Shown here piece after piece: positions 35,442 to 48,499 of a DNA stretch of 64,000 bases. Source of the DNA: Berghia stephanieae (lineage: Eukaryota > Mollusca > Gastropoda > Nudibranchia > Aeolidiidae); the NCBI GenBank assembly GCA_034508935.3, contig CM067444.1, positions 27,424,966 through 27,488,965 of the forward strand, given 5' to 3'. The position numbers and the translations under genes are program-made. The notes below the pieces were generated by a model, which was not told the DNA's origin, did not search any database, and saw only the letters and a list, made by a program, of their open reading frames with translations. The stretch's first letter is position 1, and each line of letters opens with the position of its first letter.

Positions 35442-35442
<1 letters not shown>
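32166..35442 (+). repeat. Right LTR of the long-LTR element
   Basis: Same order of parts as the left LTR, with the 102-bp block at 32311-32412 and 34927-35028 and eight 76-bp repeats at 34318-34926. It carries a 980-bp insertion (33025-34004) absent from the left copy. Confidence 0.85.
33025..34004 (-). mobile_element. Insertion in the right LTR: antisense CR1/L2-type LINE 3' end plus unknown flank
   Basis: From 33025 to about 33650 it is the reverse of the LINE 3' fragment at 4560-5480: (AAT)n, AGATCTTTATTGTCC, a long (CT)n tract (33155-33230), then the end of the reverse-transcriptase frame. The remaining 33651-34004 is unrelated to that copy and has two copies of a CATACAACG(C)TTT word. 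Its presence in only one LTR shows it came after the LTR element. Confidence 0.75.
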
Positions 35443-35484
<42 letters not shown>

Positions 35485-35580
35485 TTTTAATTTAAAGTTT
35501 ATGTCCAGGAATTATATATAACAACAAAAATTATGTCTTTCTCAATAAAGTTAACTTTAAAAAAACAAAAAACAATATCC
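35443..35580. repeat. (AAT)n continuation and AT-rich spacer
   Basis: (AAT)n at 35443-35483, then AT-rich DNA without features. Confidence 0.8.
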
Positions 35581-35589
35581 ACAATGGGA

Positions 35590-35700
35590 TCGAACCATGT
35601 CAACCACAGACTACTATAGTTACGTCATGGATCGAACCCAGTACTTTCAAGGTTAGAGTCTGGCAGCTTATCCACTGCGCTACGGAGCCACCTGACTATT
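35590..35700 (-). repeat. tRNA-Arg-like SINE head, antisense
   Basis: On the minus strand GGCTCCGTAGCGCAGTGGAT matches an A box in a tRNA-Arg context, and TGGGTTCGATCC matches a B box. The body between is tRNA-like but the 3' acceptor strand is not complementary. A SINE head or decayed tRNA is likely. The following 35700-36550 shows no gene. Confidence 0.6.
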
Positions 35701-36556
35701 CATAACATTTAATAAGGTCTTTCTAAAACATTATTTTACCTTCAATGCAACTTCTATTTTCTGGATTTCAATTTCGATATTTTAGATTATTATTTTTTAT
35801 TTATTTATTAACAGAGACGTTCCTCCAGATGGCACAATATAACTTTTGCCAAGTCCATTTATAAATACAGAAACAGCATCGCTGATGAAATTGGTTGGAA
35901 TGCGCATGCGTAACGGAGGTGCATAAAAAGGATCCGTTAAGATACACCGTCAAAGCAGTAATCGAAAGTGTCTTGTCATTTTGTATAAAAACTTGGGGAG
36001 GCAATTGCTTAGCAGTGGAAAGGAACAAAATAAATTCAAATATTTAAAAATCAATTAAATGCTAAATAAATGATTTTGACTATGTAGATCTTTTATACGA
36101 GAAATGTGGTATTAGTAAAATAACTAAAATTAAATATTAAATGACCAGAATCATCCACTACGACCATCAATTATTATGTCAGGAAGGAGTGGTCGCCCTT
36201 TCTCTATTTCAACAAAACAAAGAGACACCGAAAATCTTTTCTGCCGTACAGTATTAGGCTTTATAACAACAAGCAATAATAATTTTATATAATTATTTCG
36301 AATTTTTTACTTTCAAATAATGTAAATATCAATTTATTAATTTATTTGTTTTGCAATCTTTTCAATTTTCAATTTATAGTGACAGTTTTAACTATTTTAC
36401 AGTGTTGAAATTATTCATATTATAATGCGCAGCTCTGGTTGTGGATCTGCTCCTTTTTATATATATACATCCTATTTCCATTATATTTTTATCTTATTGT
36501 GTAAATTATAACACGTATGTACAAAAAAAATCATTTTGGGGATGCAATATTATTAT

Positions 36557-38171
<1,615 letters not shown>

Positions 38172-38182
38172 TATTATTATTA

Positions 38183-38277
<95 letters not shown>

Positions 38278-38335
38278 CATTATTATTATTATTATTATTA
38301 TTGTTATTATTATTATTATTATCATCATCATATGA
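38172..38335. repeat. (TTA)n microsatellite
   Basis: Nearly pure ATT repeats with a few ATC units. Frames of poly-Ile are artefacts. Confidence 0.95.
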
Positions 38336-38523
38336 TAAATGTTTAAGTTTACACAGTTTCTGTGTTGATTCTATTGATCAAGCTGCAGAACAGTTTGGGT
38401 ATTTTACATAGACACATACCATCCACTGTAAAACCTGTGTAGTTTGTTATTTTATAAACATAATAATATAAAGTTAGAAGGTTGGCTGAGGGGAAAAAAT
38501 ATGGAAAAGAAAGAAAGAAAGAA

Positions 38524-38525
<2 letters not shown>

Positions 38526-38601
<76 letters not shown>
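38526..38601. repeat. (GA)n microsatellite
   Basis: Pure AG repeat. The neighbouring 38602-39475 shows no gene. Confidence 0.95.
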
Positions 38602-38603
<2 letters not shown>

Positions 38604-39477
38604 ACACCGATTGATTTTTTTTTTAATTGGGAATTAGACGTAAGTTGTACTGAATTCAATTAAATTCAGAACAAACAAACAACAAAAACAAAAATAAAGA
38701 GTCAAAGCAAAGGGTACACAAATATTAACACCCATTTGCTCCATCACCTTCCCTTTCGATCATCTTTTCATCCAAGGCCATATGGGCATTGCGTCACTTT
38801 TCACATTTGGCGCCAGTGTGTCTAGACTAACGTCATGGGCATGGGAGTGTCACCAAAAATCATGCAGCTGAGGAAAGGTGTCAAAAAATGGCACAAGACA
38901 TAACGACGATTTTCAGCTCAATCACCACTTAGCGGAAAATGTTTGACACGGCAAAAACTGCGGAAAATTTCTGAAAAATCTAAAATCCTGGAATTCCGCG
39001 GATTCGCGGAATATTATCATCACTGCTGTCCATTATCACTCTCTTCGTTAGTATTTTCGCGATCCCAGGCTTCAGACAATCCCCACTACAGACAGAAAAA
39101 GGGGCCCCTCTCCAGCGGCGTGACATGCTTACAGTATAAAGTGGTGCCAGACGAAAATGACTTACACTGCTATATTTGTAAATAAAAAATACTTACATAC
39201 TTGTAAAGTAAATTTGCATGGTGATGTTTCTATCCCTGCAAATCTTTTCAATAGTTTGTTTATATAAATCAGGAACGAATTTATTGATTGGAGTTTGGAC
39301 ACTGAGGGAGATGACTAAAGGGACACACGCAGACATTGAATGTCAATCGAACAAAGGGTAATTTCAAAACTTACAAAGCGTAAGAATGTAAACAGCCCAT
39401 GGCCTATATAAAGAGCACTATAGTTACGTCATGAAACAGCCCCATTCCACTTCGGAAATCAAACATGACACCATACA

Positions 39478-39625
<148 letters not shown>

Positions 39626-39737
39626 TACACAAAGTCAAACACGCATATTCACGCGAAGATCATGCATATAACATCACTATCAAGAAATGTTTGGCTTAAC
39701 TCGTTCACATTCCTTCATATGAATTTTTGAAGCAATG

Positions 39738-39746
39738 ATAATAATA

Positions 39747-39802
<56 letters not shown>

Positions 39803-39830
39803 AATAATAATAATAATAATAATAATAATA
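39738..39830. repeat. (GAT)n/(AAT)n microsatellite
   Basis: Trinucleotide repeats only. 39831-40155 has no gene. Confidence 0.9.
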
Positions 39831-40169
39831 GGTACCACAGGCGAGCGCCGTGAATCGGTGGAAAGTTGTTATCGATGGCGTTGATCGTGAAAAACTCTCC
39901 ACTTTACCTCACAATATCTCAACTTCTAATGCTCGAAACAAAATACAATTTGTTTTATTTTAAAGATCAACTTCTGATCTTTGTAATGCATCTTAAAACA
40001 TACTTTGCGATTAAAAAGAGTTTCATAATCAATCGCGAACGAGACCCGGTTTTAGATAATTTTGCCTAGCGGATCGCGAGAAAATTTCGAGGTCGCGATT
40101 TTCTCTTTTCATTCACGTTGTGAAAATCAAGGTTGTGCCGCGGAGAATTGGCGTATGATGCTAAGAATA

Positions 40170-42683
40170 ACAAGATATGAAGTGAATAGAAAAGTGCCAG
40201 AAGACAATAGAGAATAAAAAATTTTCGCGGCGGTGGTGGGGTTCGAACCTGCGACATTATTGGTACGACAACTCCGCCTGGCAGGTGAGAGCGTGGCTCT
40301 ACCGTGTGAGCTATCAACGAACACAAAAATATTCGTTTCAAACTCAAAGTCATTACTAGATCCCTCTCTCACCCACTTCTTGAGACCGCCGATTCGTTCG
40401 TACACCACCATTGCGAATAATTTTGACCAGCAGTTAAGCTTAATAGCCAATATTCTCAACACAAACATATAACATAGAAACGATTGAGACATTGAGTATG
40501 CTCCGGTGTATGGGGTGAATTTTTAATTCAGAAAGTGAGTGGAGCAGGCACTTATGTTGGTAACAACAAGATATGAAGTGAATAGAAAAGTGCCAGAAGA
40601 CAATAGAGAATAAAAAATTTTCGCGGCGGTGGTGGGGTTCGAACCTGCGACCTTATTGGTACGACAACTCCGCCTGGCAGGTGAGAGCGTGGCTCTACCG
40701 TGTGAGCTATCAACGAACACAAAAATATTCGTTTCAAACTCAAAGTCATTACTAGATCCCTCTCTCACCCACTTCTTGAGACCGCCGATTCGTTCGTACA
40801 CCACCATCGCGAATAATTTTGACCAGCAGTTAAGCTTAATAGCCATATTCTCAACACAAACATATAACATAGAAACGATTGAGACATTGAGTATGCTCCG
40901 GTGTATGGGGTGAATTTTTAATTCAGAAAAGTGAGTGGAGCAGGCACTTATGTTGGTAACAACAAGATATGAAGTGAATAGAAAAGTGCCAGAAGACAAT
41001 AGAGAATAAAAAATTTTTATTCTCTATTGTCTTCTGGCACTTTTCTATTCACTTCATATCTTGTTGTTACCAACATAAGTGCCTGCTCCACTCACTTTTC
41101 TGAATTAAAAATTCACCCCATACACCGGAGCATACTCAATGTCTCAATCGTTTCTATGTTATATGTTTGTGTTGAGAATATTGGCTATTAAGCTTAACTG
41201 CTGGTCAAAATTATTCGCGATGGTGGTGTACGAACGAATCGGCGGTCTCAAGAAGTGGGTGAGAGAGGGATCTAGTAATGACTTTGAGTTTGAAACGAAT
41301 ATTTTTGTGTTCGTTGATAGCTCACACGGTAGAGCCACGCTCTCACCTGCCAGGCGGAGTTGTCGTACCAATAAGGTCGCAGGTTCGAACCCCACCACCG
41401 CCGCGAAAATTTTTTATTCTCTATTGTCTTCTGGCACTTTCTATTCACTTCATATCTTGTTGTTACCAACATAAGTGCCTGCTCCACTCACTTTTCTGAA
41501 TTAAAAATTCACCCCATACACCGGAGCATACTCAATGTCTCAATCGTTTCTATGTTATATGTTTGTGTTGAGAATATTGGCTATTAAGCTTAACTGCTGG
41601 TCAAAATTATTCGCGATGGTGGTGTACGAACGAATCGGCGGTCTCAAGAAGTGGGTGAGAGAGGGATCTAGTAATGACTTTGAGTTTGAAACGAATATTT
41701 TTGTGTTCGTTGATAGCTCACACGGTAGAGCCACGCTCTCACCTGCCAGGCGGAGTTGTCGTACCAATAAGGTCGCAGGTTCGAACCCCACCACGCCGCG
41801 AAAATTTTTTATTCTCTATTGTCTTCTGGCACTTTTTATTCACTTCATATCTTGTTGTTACCAACATAAGTGCCTGCTCCACTCACTTTTCTGAATTAAA
41901 AATTCACCCCATACACCGGAGCATACTCAATGTCTCAATCGTTTCTATGTTATATGTTTGTGTTGAGAATATTGGCTATTAAGCTTAACTGCTGGTCAAA
42001 ATTATTCGCGATGGTGGTGTACGAACGAATCGGCGGTCTCAAGAAGTGGGTGAGAGAGGGATCTAGTAATGACTTTGAGTTTGAAACGAATATTTTTGTG
42101 TTCGTTGATAGCTCACACGGTAGAGCCACGCTCTCACCTGCCAGGCGGAGTTGTCGTACCAATAAGGTCGCAGGTTCGAACCCCACCACCGCCGCGAAAA
42201 TTTTTTATTCTCTATTGTCTTCTGGCACTTTTCTATTCACTTCATATCTTGTTGTTACCAACATAAGTGCCTGCTCCACTCACTTTTCTGAATTAAAAAT
42301 TCACCCCATACACGAGCATACTCAATGTCTCAATCGTTTCTATGTTATATGTTTGTGTTGAGAATATTGGCTATTAAGCTTAACTGCTGGTCAAAATTAT
42401 TCGCGATGGTGGTGTACGAACGAATCGGCGGTCTCAAGAAGTGGGTGAGAGAGGGATCTAGTAATGACTTTGAGTTTGAAACGAATATTTTTGTGTTCGT
42501 TGATAGCTCACACGGTAGAGCCACGCTCTCACCTGCCAGGCGGAGTTGTCGTACCAATAAGGTCGCAGGTTCGAACCCCACCACCGCCGCGAAAATTTTT
42601 TATTCTCTATTGTCTTCTGGCACTTTTCTATTCACTTCATATCTTGTTGTTACCAACATAAGTGCCTGCTCCACTCACTTTTC
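40170..42683. repeat. Inverted tandem array of about 395-bp tRNA-like units
   Basis: About two units run antisense (40170-41012) and about four run sense (41014-42683), meeting at a palindrome centred on 41013. Each unit has an A-box-like TAGCTCACACGGTAGAGCC (for example 41318-41336) and a B-box GGTTCGAACCCC (41382-41393), with a long variable arm between. The units differ by only a few bases. The whole array is flanked by the 14-bp direct repeat TGATGCTAAGAATA (40156-40169 and 42684-42697), like a target duplication. Frames in the units are shadows of the repeat. Confidence 0.85.
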
Positions 42684-42966
42684 TGATGCTAAGAATAGTA
42701 TCATTAGAAAGGGCAAAACTTCCTCTTTCTTTTGACACTTCCTGCCCCGATATCAGATTCAAAATGGCGGAGCGAGTGGCGAGGAAAGCACATTGTCGTG
42801 CTATTTTTAACATTTTTTAATACTTTTAGCGATGTTCGCTCACGTCTGTTTAAATAAGCAGAGAGTTTAATGTTCCAGCTTTATTTTGATATCAAATACA
42901 ACCAAATCGGATGAATTTTCACGGCACAATGAAAAAAATAAACCCGCTGGTGAAAAGAACCTAGTC

Positions 42967-43361
42967 CAGGGTTGCCAGTTTGGCATTTTAAATGCCAGAT
43001 TCCAAAAATCTGGCATTTTTGAAAACCGTTTGGCATTAGAAAAATCATTTGGCATTTTCTTTTCTTGTATATTATACTTCAAATGACACCTTTTCTCAAC
43101 CGTGGTGTAGTGGTTTAGCACTCCACTTAGTAGTCAGTAGGTAAAAAATACCCCAACAGGAAATTTAGTATAATTCAAAAAAAAAGAAAAGAAAGAAAAC
43201 ATGCAAGCCACCAGGATATGATAGTAATTGTCTATCAAAAGTGACTAGTTTTCTTAGTGGGGGTGGGAGTCAACAGACTTTGGCATTTTTTTTTTTGGAG
43301 TGTTTTGGCATTTTTTGAGTCTTCCCCTGGCATTTTGTTGAAAAATAATCTGGCAACCCTG
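42967..43361. mobile_element. hAT-like MITE (family 1)
   Basis: 395 bp with terminal inverted repeats CAGGGTTGCCAG ... CTGGCAACCCTG and an 8-bp duplication ACCTAGTC/ACCTAGTG (42959-42966, 43362-43369). Near both ends the word TTTGGCATTTT is repeated. A short tRNA-like A-box (GTGGTGTAGTGGTTTAGCAC, about 43101) lies inside, perhaps a captured SINE piece. No transposase. The TIR and 8-bp duplication are typical of hAT elements. Confidence 0.8.
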
Positions 43362-43368
43362 ACCTAGT

Positions 43369-43369
<1 letters not shown>

Positions 43370-43417
<48 letters not shown>
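43370..43417. repeat. Poly-G run of about 50 nt
   Basis: An uninterrupted G tract next to the MITE duplication. 43418-44550 after it shows no gene. Confidence 0.9.
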
Positions 43418-43419
<2 letters not shown>

Positions 43420-44560
43420 CGTTTTTTAGTTTATTAGTTATCATCAACAAGTTGATTGGGCTTTATTTGTTTTTATTGCATCATACTATACCTGACCTGG
43501 GGCTTGCTTTATTTTTTAAAAACAGATTGAGAGCTGCAGAGGTGGTTTATTTTCTCTTTCTTTCCCTCCTCTCAATTACATTCATTGTTTTGTGGTTTAA
43601 TCAGTTTCTGGATGCAAGGTATTTACCGGACGATTCTATGTTAAATTGATTGTATATGGCTTTGTCTGAAAGAGCTTGAGAAGTTAATTCATTTGGTATA
43701 AGTTATGTTTGTATGTCTTTTGTTGACGATTTTCTATGAATTTTTAAAGGTATCTAATATTTTTAGTTATGCCTAATATTGAATTTCTATCCAAAATCCT
43801 TAAAATTTTTTGGATGCCATTGATAATATGTTGAGATGCTTTTGCTTCTATTGGATAGAGATAAGAATGACGAGTAATTTGATGTAAAGTATGTCATCCT
43901 ATCTTTATTAGTTATTTTTTGTTAATATTTTGATTTTGTGTATTTCAGTATATTGACACCATTTTTTCCATGCCGTAATTTTGAGCTTGGCAGTGACCTT
44001 CGGCTCAATATAGAGCAATTACTATTTTCTCCACATTAACAAAAAAAATTAGGCTAAGAATTTATATACTTTTTTGCAAAGATATTGAGTTTGAGTAGTA
44101 TACATGTTCATTTTTTTTATCTATGAGGCTCCAAATATGGGTCCCTGGGCCTATATTTCCCATTTTTTTAATATTTTGATGCTGTTTCTGTCATATTTGA
44201 GGATGGTTTCATTTAAGTATCATTGTTTTTTCATCTTAATATCTGCTTTTATTTTGTTTTATGATTGCATGTTTATGCAAAAAATGTTTATTTTAAATGT
44301 TATATAACCAACTTTTTTGTTTATGGCGTCATAAAGTCGGCAAAAAATGCGTAACCGGAATATGTGGGAAAAAATTGTAAGTTCAATAAAATTCATTTTA
44401 TCATATTTCATTTATTTGTTGACGGATTTTCATAATTCTTTTTGTGTTGTTCATTAATTTCAAAGCACTTTACAGTGGTTTAACTCTTTTTATGATAGCT
44501 CAATTTTGAAATTTTCGCTTGTGGTACCTAATATAATAATAATCATCATCATCATCATCA

Positions 44561-44565
<5 letters not shown>

Positions 44566-44625
<60 letters not shown>
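44566..44625. repeat. (GA)n microsatellite
   Basis: Pure AG repeats preceded by (ATC)n. 44626-45560 shows no gene. Confidence 0.9.
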
Positions 44626-44628
<3 letters not shown>

Positions 44629-45564
44629 TAATAAAGATGGTCGAAGTTACCATACTATGACTATGACGTAAGTGACCAACATTAGCTATTATTCCCCAGT
44701 CCAACAGAGTTGGAGCAAAAATTTCTCGGTACCTGAGGCGGGTTTTTTCTCGCATGTGAAGATGGTAAAAATTCGAGCCATTTTTCTCAGGTATTCAATG
44801 TGGCAATACTAATAGTAATAGCCTTAAATGGTTCCATCAAAAATCCGCTCCTTGCAACCGTTTGAGTGGGAAATCCAGTCATTCGCTCAGCCATGGTACA
44901 CAGTCGCTGACAGTCATCAACGGACTGTGTGAATCGGGATAGAAGCATGGATAGATGGCGTTGTGACAGAAAGGGAGTCTGTTTCGCACTGTTGATAAAA
45001 GGCGATATATACCATTTCTCAGTTTTATATATTTTTAAAAATGCTGTTATCCATTTTTAAAATACGGATGTGGTGCCAGGCACCATTTGAACCAATAGAG
45101 CCACGCCCCTCTCTTTGGTCTATGCCCCCCACCGCTCTCTCCAATTCATCATAGAAATAGGAAGGACTTTGATGAAATATCGTTGCTCGGCATGAATGAA
45201 AAAAGGAACTGTTTAATAAAAATATTTTAAAAGGACCAAATATCGTCTATACTTACGTACCTTAATCGATACTGACGACATTGATACTGAGCCTATTATA
45301 GGCATCATCAGAAATGGACAGGCATAAAATTTATGGCAATTCAACGGCTTAAAAATATCATTTACAGCGTTTTATTTACTCTCGGAAAATCTTGATTGAG
45401 AGTTTTCGAAACCGAGTGCCTGAAATAGATCTCAATTCTCAAACCGATTTATCAAACTTGACGAGATTCATACCGTGGCTACCAGATAGCCATTGGCCTG
45501 GCCAATTTGGCCAAAAGTGGCCACACCGAGAATAATGTTTCTATAATTCATTCAAAATTAACAT

Positions 45565-46310
45565 TTATATCTATTTTTATTTTTTCCTAGTCCGTTATAA
45601 TATTCGTGATTATCAAAATCGATGATTTTTCCAAGGAGATCAGTTTTAGTACTGTTTGCCCAAGTAAGGTTCTATTTGGTCACTTTCACATCGATCACTG
45701 GCCTCGAGCACGCCTGTGCCTCAAGTCTTGACTTTGTCTTCTTCCAACATCCTTTTCTTTCAAAATCATCCCTTGTCCTTTGTCTTGTATGGCAAGTCTA
45801 TTGTTCATTGTCTATTATGTCTTGTAAAACTTTTTTTTTTTTACTGGTATCCCACATCTTCCATTCTAGTAGCCCTAAAATGACCTCAATGTTTTATAAG
45901 CGCCATCAAACTTTTAAAAACAACAGAGACCTTAAAAGAATGTAGAGTCATCTTCCTTAACATTTATAGCTATTTTTAATTTTCCCTAGTCCGTTAGAAT
46001 TCTTGTGAGTATCAAAACTGATGAGTTTTCCAATGAGATCAGAGTTTTAGTATTCTTTGCTCAAGTAAGGTTCTATTTGGTCACTTTTCACATCGATCAC
46101 TGGCCTCGAGCACACGCCTATGCCCCTCCCCACCCCCTCCCCGGGCAGTCTTGACTTTGTCTTCTTCCAACATTTTTTTTCTTTCACAATCAGTCCTTGC
46201 CCTTTGACTTGTAGGGCTGGTCTATTGTTCATTGCCTATCATGTCTGGTAAAACTAGAATGTTTTGTTTTTTTCCTGGTATCTCATTTCTTCCTTTCTAC
46301 TAGCGATATC
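45565..46310 (+). repeat. Direct duplication of a 350-390-bp segment
   Basis: 45565-45890 and 45970-46300 share CCTAGTCCGTTA, GATCACTGGCCTCGAGCAC, CTTGACTTTGTCTTCTTCC and TCTATTGTTCATTG in the same order, with moderate divergence. No coding function is apparent. A (CT)n tract follows at 46328-46388; 46390-46700 has nothing else. Confidence 0.75.
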
Positions 46311-46327
46311 TATCTCTCCCACCCAGC

Positions 46328-46384
<57 letters not shown>

Positions 46385-46713
46385 CTCTTCTGCCGCTCCC
46401 TCAAACATATTCAAGATATATAAAGTTGTTCTCTCTTTTTTTTTCTTTTCTTTCTTTTTTTTTTTGTTTGTTGTTATTTGTTTGATTTGTTTGTTCGTTT
46501 TTGTTTCGTTTTTCTCCGGACTCATATTGTTACGTACAAGGAATGCACAAGGCAATAAATTTTGACGTCTCACTGTGTTCTAGATCAAAATAATAATATT
46601 AAAAGTGAGTAAAAGTAAATAAATAAAAAATGTTACATGTCGTTCAAACAAGTCACCAGGAATGGTGTCAACGTCTTGAAGTTGAAATTTAAGAATTTTT
46701 TCCAAGGGAGTAC

Positions 46714-47591
46714 TGTGGCGACCAGTTATGTCGGTGCTTCGCACGAACATTTGTCTTTAGTGTCGAGCGGAAGTCTCGATGATACCTCAAGTCATCGGCC
46801 ACCAACACTCAAAACTTCCCGAACTCGATGACCAAGGAAAAGTCGGGAATTCCCGAGAAGTAGCACTTCAACTGAGCTTTGGATGGCTTTTTTTGTATTA
46901 AAACTTAAAATACATTAAATAAATTCACTTTGTATAATAATAAAACATTGATACCTATAACCATTTTGATCTATTTACGACGTTTGTGTTTTGTTAGCTG
47001 TTTAAAATATGATATAACGTCAATACCCAATACCAATGACTAGGTATTGAATGAAAGCACCGATGACTAGAGCGATGCTCGAGACTTTTTTGAGTCTCGA
47101 GACTCAAAAAAGCATCGAGACGCAAAAAAGTCTCGAGCTTCGCTGGAATCATCGCCGACGAGAGAGGGGTGAACAATGCAGATAGTACACATTGTTAGTA
47201 ACGCGTGCGTCGCTCGCGCAGTATAGTCTCGAGACTCGGGACTCGGGACTCAATACGAGAAGCATCGACGACCAAGATTCTCGAGACGAGAAAAGCATCG
47301 AGAACTAAGTGGAGGTCGGGAAGTTCTCAGTCGTCGATGACCTGACTTCTCAAAACCTAAAGCATCGATGACCTTTTGGTGACCCGGATGTCCTCCCCTA
47401 TTTGTCTTACATTTTAAGCACTACGACGCACTTCTATTGTATTCAATGTTTACTTCCGTTTTCTTAGTCTTGTACGGTTCGTCCTCTGATCCATACAATC
47501 AATCCAAGTTCTATCCACTATTAAACGTTAGCAATAATCTATACACGGATTTTGTTATTACTTTATTGTATCATTACTGACTATTTCTACA
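46714..47591 (+). repeat. Left LTR of the CsRn1-type element, interrupted
   Basis: Matches 51500-51727 on both sides of a 643-bp insert (46758-47400). Confidence 0.92.
46758..47400. mobile_element. hAT-like non-autonomous element inside the left LTR
   Basis: 643 bp bounded by an exact 8-bp duplication TTTGTCTT (46750-46757, 47401-47408). The ends begin TAGTGTCGAG and, from the right, TAGGGGAGGA, a weak inverted repeat. The body has many TCGATGAC and CTCGAGACT words in both orientations (for example around 47085-47135 and 47225-47300) that can form hairpins. No transposase. Confidence 0.7.
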
Positions 47592-47592
47592 T

Positions 47593-47609
47593 TGGTGACC
47601 CCGACGCGA
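47593..47609 (+). promoter_or_regulatory. Primer-binding site, tRNA-Trp type
   Basis: TGGTGACCCCGACGCGA begins one base after the left LTR and complements the 3' end of tRNA-Trp except for one position. Confidence 0.75.
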
Positions 47610-47618
47610 ATACGTAAA

Positions 47619-48460
47619 ATGGCTCAACCAGATCTCTCACAACAAGTCGCGAATTTGACAGGCCAACTACAGGCTCTTGCTGCTTCCACCAACTTCCGTG
47701 AACAACAAATCAACTCTGTCTCCATCAAGCTCCCGGAATTCTGGACTAAATCACCGGAGGTTTGGTTCGCAAGAGTGGAGGCACAGTTCAACACCAAGAA
47801 AATTACTCAGGATCAGACAGTACACTAGTTGTCAGTTCTCTTGACATAAATACTGCAGAAGAAATTCAGTCACTGCTAGTAAACCCACCACATCTTGATA
47901 AATATGGCAGCTTAAAAAAAGCCTTGATCAAGACCTTCGGCAAATCCCAGACCCAGAAAGACACAGAACTCCTTAATCTTAATGGTCTTGGTGACAAACG
48001 CCCAACTGCTCTACTGCGCAAGATAAATGCACTGAATGATGACCCTGTCACTCTGAAACGTGCATTATTTCTCATGAACCTTCCCCCGGACATTCGAGGC
48101 ATTTTAGCCGGGCACAATCTTACAAACACAGAAGAATTGGCTGAGGCAGCTGACAGGATCTGGGAGACACGCATGTCCGGTGTGCAACATATTTCTTCAT
48201 CACCATTCCTGACTTACCCTCAGCAGGATGTAACAACCACACGACCACAGTCAGAGGAGACTGTTGCTGCAATTAAGACAGTCCGCCAACGTGGACAGCC
48301 TCTTCAACATAGCATGCCCAACTCTATTTGCTATTATCATCAACGATTTGGACCAGACGCCCGTCGCTGCCAAGATGGTTGTAAATTTTCCAGTTTACTC
48401 AAACTCAAAGGAAACAAACAAAACTTGCCTTCTTCGGGAAACGCTTCGGCTGGCCGATGA
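47619..48460 (+). pseudogene. gag of the CsRn1-type element, fossil
   Basis: Starts MAQPDLSQQVANLTGQ, with LPEFWTKSPEVWFARVEAQF typical of this group's capsid. The CHCC motif is at about 48329-48382 (CYYHQRFGPDARRCQDGC), which stands in for the usual CCHC knuckle. Confidence 0.85.
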
Positions 48461-48499
48461 ACGTGGAATCGGTCAGCAATCCAAATTCAAACGTTTGGG

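Noticed and set aside
41318-41393. True tRNA gene in the 395-bp units
   Set aside because: A and B boxes are present, but the acceptor stem does not pair and the unit is a multi-copy repeat. A SINE-like origin is more likely.
40127-42735. Repeated 65-143-residue frames that look like a conserved gene family
   Set aside because: They are the same frames of the inverted tandem repeat, on both strands, with no codon bias or domain.
43370-43417. Poly-G tract as a functional G-quadruplex
   Set aside because: Such runs recur in this DNA as simple repeats and may also reflect assembly error. Nothing ties this one to a gene.
45478-45535. GGCCTGGCCAATTTGGCC segment as another hAT-like MITE
   Set aside because: Only short GGCC words are shared. 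No CAGGGTTGCC ends or 8-bp duplication were found.
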